Shown here: piece after piece, positions 17,341-25,415 of the stretch
Numbering within the stretch: position 1 is the first letter of the stretch
Layout of the letters: each line of letters starts with the position of its first letter
From: Thermoplasmata archaeon
GTDB taxonomy: Archaea > Thermoplasmatota > Thermoplasmata > Thermoplasmatales > Thermoplasmataceae
Assembly: GCA_021820565.1 (NCBI GenBank)
Contig: JAKADL010000004.1
Location: 1 to 32,714, forward strand
DNA: 32,714 nucleotides
Direction: 5' to 3'
Program-made: the position numbers and the translations under genes
The notes under the pieces: model-generated
The model's input: the letters and a program-made list of their open reading frames with translations, nothing else
Told to the model about the DNA's origin: nothing
Database searches by the model: none

Positions 17341-17809
17341 CATCATTCACTTACTAACAGATTATCACACGAGCATCAAATTCTTTTACCCAATATTGAT
17401 ACTGGCGATACTTACACTGATAGTTACCGTCCACTCACGTAAATATAAAACATCTGATGATAAGGAAACTATCCATACCGTTAAACTTCAAATAGAAAAT
17501 ACGAGTTTCATGGATGAACTCAAAAAAATCAAATCCGGAGATTTTTCAGATTATCTTTTCATGATAAATCATGATATGGAAAAGATGACCACGCAGATGA
17601 AGGAATACAGAGCAGCGGTAAAAAAATTTAATAAATACGATGCTAAGTACCATTCATATTCTAATGGGATATTGAGAAAACATGCAGGTAAAATGAGAGA
17701 TGCCTATCTTATGAGTATACTCTATGACCTGGAGAATATGAAACAGATGAAAATGGCAATTGTTAATGACGAGGTGTATGACGAATGGAAAAAGAAACAA
17801 AAACAGTAA
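17318..17809 (+). CDS. Small membrane-anchored protein of unknown function in the MoxR/DUF58 operon
   Basis: A 163-residue protein with one hydrophobic segment near residues 22-40 (FFYPILILAILTLIVTVHS), followed by a basic RKYK and a charged, helical cytoplasmic region rich in Lys, Met and Glu with coiled-coil-like stretches (INHDMEKMTTQMKEYRAAV). No enzyme motif is seen. ATG 17318 lies inside the preceding gene, whose stop is at 17340. The sequence GGTGATT begins at 17320, inside the proposed start region. If it acts as a ribosome site, initiation would fall downstream, with CTG 17330 the only near in-frame candidate, so the exact start is uncertain. Overlap with the MoxR gene by 25 bases ties it to the ATPase. 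It may be a membrane docking subunit. Confidence 0.7.
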   Translation: MVIQLGTDIIHLLTDYHTSIKFFYPILILAILTLIVTVHSRKYKTSDDKETIHTVKLQIENTSFMDELKKIKSGDFSDYLFMINHDMEKMTTQMKEYRAAVKKFNKYDAKYHSYSNGILRKHAGKMRDAYLMSILYDLENMKQMKMAIVNDEVYDEWKKKQKQ

Positions 17810-18741
17810 GGGATATAGCCAGGGATATGGAAACATCCATAGATGAAAAGGTCATAGGTTCTAAAAGGATAGTGAGGTTCATGTTGATATCCCTATTCAC
17901 CAGTAACCATATTCTAATGGAAGGTGTACCTGGCCTTGCCAAGACAATGCTTGCATCGGAATTTTCAAAGCATCTGGGTTTGCAGTTCAAGAGAATTCAA
18001 TTTACACCAGATATGCTGCCATCAGATGTCACCGGAAATATGATATTCAATCCTGAAACGAAAAAAATGGAATTCCGGGAAGGCCCCGTTTTTTCTAACA
18101 TAGTGCTCGCAGATGAAATCAACAGGACACCCCCGAAAGTTCAATCAGCGCTTCTGGAATCCATGGAAGAAAAACAGGTTTCGGTTTATGGAATAACCAC
18201 ACGGCTTCCATCTCCATTCCTGGTTATAGCGACCCAGAATCCCATAGAGCAGGAAGGTACTTTTCCTCTCGCAGAAGCATTGATGGATAGATTCCTTTTC
18301 AGGTATTACCTGGATTATCCGGATCGTGATGATGAGCTGAGAATACTGAATTCAGTATACAAGAATAGCGCTCAGGTATACAATAAACTTGATTCGGATA
18401 CTATACTGGCCTTCAGGAAGATGGTTGAAAATATTTATGTAAACGAAGATATAATTGAATATATAATAAATATTATAAGGAAAACCAGGGAATCCGAGAT
18501 GGTTTTTGTGGGGGCAAGTACCCGTACAGCGGTAAAATATCTCCATGCAGCAAGGGCTAATGCATTATTAAGTGGAAGGAGTTATGTAATCCCGGAGGAT
18601 GTTATATTTATGGCAAGGGAAATATTGAATCACCGTCTTATTCTCCGGCCGGAAGCTCTCATGGATGCCGATGCCGATTATAAAAAAATAGTTTATGACG
18701 TCATTGATTCTATAATAAATTCAGTAGAGGCTCCCCAATGA
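17785..18741 (+). CDS. MoxR-family AAA+ ATPase
   Basis: A 318-residue ATPase of the MoxR-proper type. Walker A is GVPGLAKT (47-54), then RIQFTPDMLPSDVTG (70-84), Walker B VLADEINR (107-114), TPPKVQSALLESMEE (115-129), sensor 1 ATQNPIEQEGTFPLAEAL (149-166) and an Arg-finger region MDRF. These are textbook for the family. MoxR proteins work with DUF58/VWA partners to mature or assemble protein complexes; the DUF58 gene follows with a 4-base overlap. ATG 17785 is preceded by GAGGTG 8 bases upstream, inside the previous gene. It is clearly different from the RavA-like ATPase at 5765. Confidence 0.95.
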   Translation: MEKETKTVRDIARDMETSIDEKVIGSKRIVRFMLISLFTSNHILMEGVPGLAKTMLASEFSKHLGLQFKRIQFTPDMLPSDVTGNMIFNPETKKMEFREGPVFSNIVLADEINRTPPKVQSALLESMEEKQVSVYGITTRLPSPFLVIATQNPIEQEGTFPLAEALMDRFLFRYYLDYPDRDDELRILNSVYKNSAQVYNKLDSDTILAFRKMVENIYVNEDIIEYIINIIRKTRESEMVFVGASTRTAVKYLHAARANALLSGRSYVIPEDVIFMAREILNHRLILRPEALMDADADYKKIVYDVIDSIINSVEAPQ

Positions 18742-20030
18742 TTCGAAGGTCTGGCTATGCAATTCTTGCCATATTGACATATGGAACTATTGAAGCCCTT
18801 CTTCTCGGTTATAAATATTACATCATACTTACTATTCTGTTATTTTTCACTGTTGCATTCGAGGTTATATATTTCAATATATCCGGTGCAAGGGCCATGT
18901 CAAAAATTTCTGTAAGCCGGAATTCTGATACACTGCATTTCAGGAAAAATAGAAAATTCAAAATAACACTTCATTTTACAAATAAAAATAAATTCCCATT
19001 AACAGTGCATTTTTTTGATGAGGGTATCGATATACTGGAGATATCCGGAAATACCGGTGGAAATATACAGATTCCATCTTCAGGTTATAGAGATATTGAA
19101 TACTGGATAGTTCCCAGATATATTGGGAAGTATGAATTTGGCAATATAAAAATAAGGCTCTCTGACCTTTTTCACATTTCATCTATTGAAAAAACCTTTC
19201 TGAGCAGGCAGGAAGTTCATATATCACCTTCCATGGCAGATATCAAAGCAAGCAGGAGTGAGCTTCTCAGCAGTTTTCTATATACATTTGGAAACCATTA
19301 TTCACATAAAGTAGGGCAGGGGTACAATCTATATGGTGTGAGACCCTACACTTTTGATGACGATCCACGTTATATAATATGGTCAAAGTATGATGAGGTA
19401 AACAACAATCTGCTGGTCAAACAGATGGAAGAGGAGCGTGAAATAACTGTGATTTTTATAATCGATTACAGTATATCAATGAACTATGGGTCTTCCGACA
19501 GAATATACGACAGAACAATACTGGATATAATAAATTCTTCATATTTTATGGTGAAGAATAGAGATAATGTAGGATTTTTACTGTATTCCGACGTTATTCA
19601 TATGTATATACCACCGGACAAAAGCGGAAAAAGTATAGAAAGGCTTGAAGTTGAAGTTTCTAATATAATACCATCTGGAACATTCAGTGCAGCGGAAGCG
19701 ATAAAATACCTGGAAAAAAAACAGAAAAAAAATGCTTTATTGTTCCTTATAACCGCCTCAGTTACTGAAGCGGAAAGCATAAAATATCATAACAACCTAA
19801 CAGTATTTCTGATAAATCACGGATCGTACTATGAATACGAACCCCAGGGGGAATTCGATGATCTTCTTGCCCGAGACATAAGATTCAAGGAAATGAAAAG
19901 GATAACAAAAATAATGGGATCAGTGAGAAACAGGGGGATAAGGTGCACTTATGTGAACAGAACAAATATGCTACCGAGAATACTCCTTGAGTATAACTAT
20001 GGGAGAAGTATGAACATGGGGGCATCATAG
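18738..20030 (+). CDS. DUF58 / VWA-fold membrane protein
   Basis: A 430-residue protein with two N-terminal membrane helices (about residues 7-24 and 27-47). A beta-rich region follows, then the DUF58 signature (GYNLYGVRPYTFDDDPRYII, about 195-214) and a VWA-like metal site with DYSIS (243-247) in IFIIDYSISM. DUF58 proteins are the regular partners of MoxR ATPases, often encoded just downstream as here (ATGA overlap). The two helices place the VWA domain at the membrane, where it could select substrates for the ATPase. The last ~80 residues are helical and charged. The stop is one base before the next start, so the operon continues. Confidence 0.92.
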   Translation: MIRRSGYAILAILTYGTIEALLLGYKYYIILTILLFFTVAFEVIYFNISGARAMSKISVSRNSDTLHFRKNRKFKITLHFTNKNKFPLTVHFFDEGIDILEISGNTGGNIQIPSSGYRDIEYWIVPRYIGKYEFGNIKIRLSDLFHISSIEKTFLSRQEVHISPSMADIKASRSELLSSFLYTFGNHYSHKVGQGYNLYGVRPYTFDDDPRYIIWSKYDEVNNNLLVKQMEEEREITVIFIIDYSISMNYGSSDRIYDRTILDIINSSYFMVKNRDNVGFLLYSDVIHMYIPPDKSGKSIERLEVEVSNIIPSGTFSAAEAIKYLEKKQKKNALLFLITASVTEAESIKYHNNLTVFLINHGSYYEYEPQGEFDDLLARDIRFKEMKRITKIMGSVRNRGIRCTYVNRTNMLPRILLEYNYGRSMNMGAS

Positions 20031-20031
20031 A

Positions 20032-20868
20032 ATGGATCGACCAGTACTCACCGTAGCAGCTATTGTAATATTCATTCCGGATTTTATAATGTTATTTGCA
20101 TTACGGAATGTAATATACAGTGTTACGGTTATATATTTCACTTTACTTTTTACGGCGACATTTATTATAATGAAACTGGTAAAGATATATGGAGTTCTAA
20201 TATTCCTTTTATCCATATTAGCAGTTTTACTTCTTTATATCAAAACATTCTATTCATATACAGCTACAGTTTCAAAATACTTTTTCTATCTGCCAAATAT
20301 GCCCATTTCGAATAAAATAATATTTACATTCATAATACTTTTAGTAATATTTTTTATAATTCAGGGTTTATTTTCAAGAAAATTCTGGGCCCTCCTGTCT
20401 TATTATTTTATGGCTTCAGGTGTGTTACTGTTGCAGATGGCCACACTAGCGTACATGCGCACTTTTCATATAGGGATAAACATAACTTCCTATCTAGTAT
20501 ACTTCGGTTATATCATGGATCAGGAACACACGTCAATTGTTTCCCTTATGAATCACGGTTACCAGACCTATCTACCGTTATATAGATTAAGCCTGCCAAT
20601 GGCCTTACCGCTTTCCGCTGGATTCGCAATCTCAGTACTAGGATCAATTTTATGGCTATATTTAAAGGATAGCAAAACAGATGATAATATAATTGGATCA
20701 TTTTCAATCATTATCGGCCTCGCAATCGGATTTATATTTTTTATATCCTTACGTTATATTATACCATTAAAATTTGAATTTCTTTACATTGCAATAGCTT
20801 TTACCACGTTATTTATTATAATATCTTATAGTAACAAGAAAGGAAGAGATATATATACCCATATCTGA
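20032..20868 (+). CDS. Polytopic membrane protein of unknown function, last gene of the MoxR/DUF58 operon
   Basis: A 278-residue protein with about eight hydrophobic helices, grouped as closely spaced pairs and separated by short loops. Charged residues are few and lie between helices (for example KDSKTDDN before the seventh). No transporter or enzyme signature is recognised. In other MoxR/DUF58 clusters this position is often taken by the membrane part of a DUF4129/transglutaminase protein. Here that role may be split between this protein and the soluble DUF4129-like gene; this is inference. ATG 20032 follows the DUF58 stop by one base with GGGGG about 9 bases upstream. Confidence 0.7.
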   Translation: MDRPVLTVAAIVIFIPDFIMLFALRNVIYSVTVIYFTLLFTATFIIMKLVKIYGVLIFLLSILAVLLLYIKTFYSYTATVSKYFFYLPNMPISNKIIFTFIILLVIFFIIQGLFSRKFWALLSYYFMASGVLLLQMATLAYMRTFHIGINITSYLVYFGYIMDQEHTSIVSLMNHGYQTYLPLYRLSLPMALPLSAGFAISVLGSILWLYLKDSKTDDNIIGSFSIIIGLAIGFIFFISLRYIIPLKFEFLYIAIAFTTLFIIISYSNKKGRDIYTHI

Positions 20869-20963
20869 AAATTGTGATAATATAGCCATTAATTCTATTT
20901 AACTCAAAAATTATTAATAACTTGAAAAGTAAACATAAACGCCATAATAATAGGAAAATAGGC

Positions 20964-20976
20964 AAAAATTTATAAT
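20964..20976 (+). promoter_or_regulatory. TATA promoter aimed at the intergenic small-RNA candidate
   Basis: An A-run (20964-20968) followed by TTTATAAT (20969-20976) is centred about 26 bases before 21000, where the folded RNA would begin. No open frame of useful size starts within the next 100 bases on this strand. Confidence 0.5.
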
Positions 20977-20999
20977 TTATGAAGTTATGATATTATCAT

Positions 21000-21105
21000 A
21001 GCCCAGCAATAAAAGGCATAGTATTGCCGTCCAGTAAAAAGCTGATGTAGTCCCATCAGCTCTGCTGAAAGATGGTAATGCTATTTAGATAAGGGGCTTT
21101 TCTTC
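21000..21105 (+). ncRNA. Candidate structured small RNA, unknown family
   Basis: Three nested pairings are visible by hand. AGCCC (21000-21004) pairs with GGGCT (21094-21098). A 14-base-pair helix forms between 21018-21031 and 21071-21084 with three G-U pairs. A perfect 8-base-pair hairpin, AGCTGATG (21040-21047) with CATCAGCT (21054-21061), has a 6-base loop. The first paired base lies where the TATA box predicts the transcript start, and a T-rich run (21098-21110) follows the last pair, as in archaeal terminators. No tRNA, 5S, SRP or RNase P features are seen, and no C/D boxes. An H/ACA guide is conceivable (two helices around a pocket) but no K-turn is evident. The 3' end is antisense to the last bases of the rhodanese gene. 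On the minus strand the 14-base-pair hairpin would fall just after the rhodanese stop, so a 3'-UTR element is the main alternative. Confidence 0.45.
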
Positions 21106-21399
21106 TATTTCCCATCCATATAATCCATTATAAAGGTTATATATATTTTCTATTCCATTTTCTTCAAGGAATTTGCCGGTATAATAACTCCTATGTCCTG
21201 AACTGCAAACCAGGACTATCTTTTTTCCATCATACTTTTTTACCAGGGAAATATCATTAAAAACATCATACATGGGTACCAGGACGGACCCCTCAATATG
21301 TCCGGTTTCATATTCAAACTGCTCCCTGACATCAATGATTATACATTCATCTTTCGCAATCATCTCTGAGAGTTCATCAGGAATTATGTTTAGAACCAT
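21085..21399 (-). CDS. Rhodanese-like domain protein (single domain)
   Basis: A 104-residue protein made of one rhodanese fold. Visible are IIIDVREQFEYETGHIEGSV (about 20-39), the active-site loop VCSSGHRS with the catalytic Cys, and the C-terminal GLYGWEIEEKP. Such proteins carry sulfur as a Cys persulfide and serve sulfur transfer or thiosulfate/cyanide metabolism. TTAAATATTTAA at 21415-21426 is centred about 22 bases before the ATG, slightly nearer than at its neighbours, and fits a leaderless monocistronic gene. The specific sulfur acceptor is unknown. Confidence 0.93.
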   Translation of the reverse strand: MVLNIIPDELSEMIAKDECIIIDVREQFEYETGHIEGSVLVPMYDVFNDISLVKKYDGKKIVLVCSSGHRSYYTGKFLEENGIENIYNLYNGLYGWEIEEKPLI

Positions 21400-21543
21400 G
21401 TCACTTAATCACAATTAAATATTTAACGGTTAAAACGTTTTCATTGCTACATGGGGAATCACTGGATATTATACAATTATTACCCTCGATAATATACCTA
21501 CGTATATAACATAATAAATATTTCTGGTTAAATACAAATAAAT

Positions 21544-23457
21544 TCAGGTTTTCTCATTCCTGGAATAAGCCGCATATTCAAGAAGGGTTATCACTAGTTC
21601 GGCATGACTCCATACCAGTGGTGATACCGAGTGTGGCTGCCCGGTATAGGGATTGATCTGCTCCGAGAATATCCCGGATTTCTGCCTGTGCGATTTCACC
21701 CACTCTATCAGTGACCATCCTCTTTCCAGGTCTCCCGCCTTCATGAAATATCTTGCCATCCAGAGTGTTGTGATTATCCATGGATTTCCGGGCACATTGC
21801 TATCTTCCTTTATCCTCATGTAGTTATCCTTTTCATATCTGGCTATACCGCCGACACCATTGACCCAGAGCTTTTCCATGATAGCTTCCATGGTGCTGAC
21901 CACCCTGGAATCCTTTGGCTCCTTCATGCCAAAAATTACAATGGAAGAAAGGGCACTATCCACAGTAAAATCTGGTTTTCCATCGATTATTGCCCTTGCA
22001 TATCTTCCATATTCATCCGAGTAAAATTTTTGCTCAAAGGCATTGTACATCTTCGTAGCAGCGTCAGAATATTTTTTTGAAAGGTCCTGGTCTCCGAAAG
22101 CATCAGCAAAGTGAGATGCTGCCTTTAACGCAGCGTATGTGGTTGATACCGTATAGGCATGTATTCCATACCTTTCCTCCCAGAGATCAAACGATTCCCT
22201 GGGCAATCCATCCTCGTCTACAAACCCTGCCATGAATTCAGCAGCTTTTATCACCAGATCCTCATAAAAGGGTGCAGTGAAACCTATATCATTGTACTTT
22301 CTGAAGTATTCCCAGAGTACCCATACAAGAAGCGCAGTTTCATCCTCCTGAATGGGATATATCTCCTTGCCCTTCATTATATGTGGAAGCCAGCTGCTTG
22401 CCAGATGCCCGTCCATGTTGTATTTATGTTGCATGTATCCCTGGTTTGAAATAAGTGATGTGGACAGTGTAAAGAACTGCCTTGCAGTCTGGGAATGCCC
22501 TGCTATGCTCAGTGAATACGCTGCAATGGCAGCATCCCGGGGCCACATGTAATAATAACCATCATGGCTCATTTTCAGAATATCACTATCCGATGATGCC
22601 GCTATTGACCCAAGCACATTTGAATGGCTTTTGATAATAAAAAGGGAACGCCTGAAAAGCGCATTTGTATCCGGGTCAAGATTAGGCGTAACCTTGGAAG
22701 ACCATAGCTCCCAGTAGTTGGTCGTTCTCCGTTCAAGCTTTTTGAGGTATTCCAGATCTATATTGCTTTTTATCTGTAATATCTCTTTATAACTCTCGCC
22801 CGCAATGATATAATAATAAACAGAGAACTTTTTACCTGGATCAATGTCCACTGAATGCCGCAAAACAGAGTCCACAGATCCAATAGAAACAGGATTCATG
22901 GAAAGTTCATTATCTTCCGCATCCTTCCATGTACCCTTCAGCTCACCTGTATCCTTTATGCCTGTTGCATACTGATCCATGGATTTATTATCCTGGTCCA
23001 GAGTGGAAGCCAGGAAATACCTGTTTTCTTTGTAATGCACAATGCCATTGAGCTCAGGATACAGTGCAGCCGTATCGCCGATATCATTCCCGTAAATATA
23101 GAAATTTTGATGGAAAAATAATTTAATATTTTTTCTTGTATTCCCGGTGTTTGAAATACTTATGTGCCTGAGGTATATATTTTTGTAAATATCTACAATA
23201 TCATGGTTTTCGAAATCCAGGGACGACATGGGGTAAAATACGGTGCCTACCATGGTATGATCATAATAATCCATGAATTTCAAATAATTCCTATCCATCC
23301 ACACAAAATTATTGTCTACTGAAACACCGAACATAAACGGGTGGCCACCTGAATGATTCTCAGATGCGTATTTTGAATAATAAAAATCAGTTATCCTGTA
23401 ATCTTCATCAAATGTCAATAACATTCTACCATTTCCCAGCGGGAGGTATCTTACCAT
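21544..23457 (-). CDS. Glucoamylase-type GH15 glycoside hydrolase, intracellular
   Basis: A 637-residue GH15 enzyme that releases glucose from alpha-glucan ends. An N-terminal beta-sandwich (about 1-255) precedes the (alpha/alpha)6 barrel. Signatures are YYYMWPRDAAIAAYSL (about 301-316), IQEDETALLVW (369-379), the catalytic-acid region ESFDLWEERYG (421-431) and the catalytic-base region SGIFSEQINPYTG with Glu599. No signal peptide is present (MVRYLPLGNGRMLL), so it acts in the cytosol on stored polysaccharide or imported oligosaccharides, as for archaeal homologues such as MJ1610. ATG 23457 has TTTTAAA 26 bases upstream on the minus strand. It diverges from the debranching-enzyme gene, giving a shared 125-base control region. 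Trehalase activity is known for some GH15 members and is the main alternative. Confidence 0.93.
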   Translation of the reverse strand: MVRYLPLGNGRMLLTFDEDYRITDFYYSKYASENHSGGHPFMFGVSVDNNFVWMDRNYLKFMDYYDHTMVGTVFYPMSSLDFENHDIVDIYKNIYLRHISISNTGNTRKNIKLFFHQNFYIYGNDIGDTAALYPELNGIVHYKENRYFLASTLDQDNKSMDQYATGIKDTGELKGTWKDAEDNELSMNPVSIGSVDSVLRHSVDIDPGKKFSVYYYIIAGESYKEILQIKSNIDLEYLKKLERRTTNYWELWSSKVTPNLDPDTNALFRRSLFIIKSHSNVLGSIAASSDSDILKMSHDGYYYMWPRDAAIAAYSLSIAGHSQTARQFFTLSTSLISNQGYMQHKYNMDGHLASSWLPHIMKGKEIYPIQEDETALLVWVLWEYFRKYNDIGFTAPFYEDLVIKAAEFMAGFVDEDGLPRESFDLWEERYGIHAYTVSTTYAALKAASHFADAFGDQDLSKKYSDAATKMYNAFEQKFYSDEYGRYARAIIDGKPDFTVDSALSSIVIFGMKEPKDSRVVSTMEAIMEKLWVNGVGGIARYEKDNYMRIKEDSNVPGNPWIITTLWMARYFMKAGDLERGWSLIEWVKSHRQKSGIFSEQINPYTGQPHSVSPLVWSHAELVITLLEYAAYSRNEKT

Positions 23458-23479
23458 GGTTCCATATAATTATATTCAG

Positions 23480-23566
23480 TTTAAAACCTTTCCGTAGTGA
23501 TATAATATGCCTCTAAATTTAAATTCTTTTTTCCCAGTAGGATTTCTGGCAATGTTTATTAATAAA
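23480..23566. promoter_or_regulatory. Divergent promoter pair of the alpha-glucan cluster
   Basis: A minus-strand TTTTAAA at 23480-23486 serves the GH15 gene (26 bases before ATG 23457). A plus-strand TTTATTAATAAA at 23555-23566 serves the debranching operon (about 23 bases before ATG 23583). About 75 bases separate the two elements, so common regulation is possible, but no repeat or operator stands out. Confidence 0.5.
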
Positions 23567-23582
23567 ATAATGTTATGCCAGT

Positions 23583-25415
23583 ATGGATTATAATCAGGAA
23601 TGGTTGATTGCCAATTCCCGTGGTTCTTATTCTTCTTCTACAGTATCATTTGCCAATACGAGAACTTACCACGGGTTACTTGTAGTATCCAATCCGGATA
23701 GATATGAAAGATATGTAATTCTTTCCAAGCTGTTTGAGGAAATCACGTTTTCCGGAAAAACCTACAGTCTTGATACTAACTATTACCCTGACACGATTTA
23801 CCCATCAGGATATAAATATATAAGTGAATATTCAACATGCCCTTTCCCCATATTCAATTATAATATAAACGGAGTTCCGGTTAAAAAATCGCTTGTGATG
23901 GATTCAGATTCAGATACTATAGTAATACGATATGAATTTTTGGAGAAAATTCCGGAATCCATTGCATTTTACCCGCTTCTGGCTTTCCGTAATTTTCACA
24001 GCGTAATAAGGGAAGGCCAGCGGGATTTTACTGTTAATGAATCCGGTACATCATACGATTTTACCGGCGGGAATTTCACACTCCATATCTCAAAAATTGG
24101 CTCATTTATAGCAGATAAGCACTGGTATTATAATTTCAGGTACCCTGTGGAAGAGGAACGGGGCACCAACAGTATGGAAGACCTTTATAATCCGGGTAGA
24201 ATTGAAACTGTCCCCATAAAAAAACAACTGGATATAAAAATTACAGCAGAAGCAAACCAAATGCCGGATTATGAAGAAATTCAAAATAAAATGTTAAAAA
24301 GAGGGTATAGCACAGAAAAGAATCCTGCAATTAAAGCCCTGATGTTCAATTCTGCCAACTTTAAATTGCAAAATGATATAATAGCAGGTTTCCACTGGTT
24401 TGGACCATGGGCCCGTGATACCTTTATTTCAATGCCGGGTTTGCTGCTCATACCGAAAAATTATGAACTTGCCAGAGCTGTACTCAATAACTATGCAGGA
24501 AAAATGGTAAAGGGCCTTATACCCAATAATGCTTACATAAATGGTTTCCAGCGTTCCGCCGATGCATCACTCTGGTTCATATATGCCCTCCAGAAATATT
24601 ACAATTATTCCGGTGATAAGAACTTTATTTCAAGCATGTATGATAAAATAAAAAGCATTATCAGTGCATATATAGACGGAAATGATGATTTTTACGTGGA
24701 TGGAAAGTTTGTACATATCAAATCACCACTGATGACCTGGATGGATGGCAAGGCCGGTAATACATCATTTACTCCTAGACTGGGAAAACCGGTTGAGATA
24801 AATGCACTGTGGTATAACGCACTGAAATTCTATTCATATTTTTCCGGAATTTCCGGGAATAAGATGGAGGAATCGGTTGCTGAAATTCTGGCATCCTTCA
24901 GAAAAAAATTTGTGGAAAAATATACCGCCGGTGGAATGATTGCCGACACCCTGGATCCCGTTGACACTTCCTTTAGACCGAATTTTTTGTTGGCCTATTC
25001 ACTTCCGTATAAACTACTGGATAATCCTGATTTTTTAAATCGGGCAAAACAGGAACTAGCGACCCCTTACGGAATTAGAACCCTATCTCCACAAGATCCG
25101 GGGTTTAAAGGAGTTTATTCCGGAGACCAGTATAACAGGGACAGTGCTTACCATAATGGAACTATATGGCCCTGGCTGGCAGGCCCATATATAAGTGCCA
25201 TGGTAGGCAATGGCGAAAATCCAGATAATCTGTTCAGGTATTTTTCCCCGCTATTCACAATGCAGTATGTACCGGAAATATTCGATGGGTTGAATCCTGA
25301 AGCACCGAAAGGATGCATGATGCAGGCCTGGAGTTACGGTGAATTGATAAGGGCTTACTACGAAAATTTGAGGCCCCGGAAACGAAATAAAAATTCAGGA
25401 GATGTTATGAGTTGA
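23583..25415 (+). CDS. Glycogen-debranching amylo-alpha-1,6-glucosidase (GH133-like)
   Basis: A 610-residue protein with the archaeal/bacterial debranching layout. The N-terminal domain begins with EWLIANSRGSYSSSTVS and NTRTYHGLLVVSNP, then a C-terminal (alpha/alpha)6 domain with HWFGPWARDTFISMPGL (about 277-293), WMDGKAGNTSFTPRLGKPVE and INALWYNAL (about 384-412), and NRDSAYHNGTIWPWLAGPY near 518. It cleaves alpha-1,6 branch points of glycogen-like polymers. No signal peptide is present. It is the first of three overlapping genes (TTGA overlap with the glucosyltransferase), so branch removal and chain synthesis are co-expressed. Confidence 0.93.
   Translation: MDYNQEWLIANSRGSYSSSTVSFANTRTYHGLLVVSNPDRYERYVILSKLFEEITFSGKTYSLDTNYYPDTIYPSGYKYISEYSTCPFPIFNYNINGVPVKKSLVMDSDSDTIVIRYEFLEKIPESIAFYPLLAFRNFHSVIREGQRDFTVNESGTSYDFTGGNFTLHISKIGSFIADKHWYYNFRYPVEEERGTNSMEDLYNPGRIETVPIKKQLDIKITAEANQMPDYEEIQNKMLKRGYSTEKNPAIKALMFNSANFKLQNDIIAGFHWFGPWARDTFISMPGLLLIPKNYELARAVLNNYAGKMVKGLIPNNAYINGFQRSADASLWFIYALQKYYNYSGDKNFISSMYDKIKSIISAYIDGNDDFYVDGKFVHIKSPLMTWMDGKAGNTSFTPRLGKPVEINALWYNALKFYSYFSGISGNKMEESVAEILASFRKKFVEKYTAGGMIADTLDPVDTSFRPNFLLAYSLPYKLLDNPDFLNRAKQELATPYGIRTLSPQDPGFKGVYSGDQYNRDSAYHNGTIWPWLAGPYISAMVGNGENPDNLFRYFSPLFTMQYVPEIFDGLNPEAPKGCMMQAWSYGELIRAYYENLRPRKRNKNSGDVMS

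Noticed and set aside
21040-21070. C/D-box reading of the small-RNA hairpin (CTGATG and CTGCTGA)
   Set aside because: The C-like box has two mismatches and the two boxes are too close. The symmetric pairing explains both words better.
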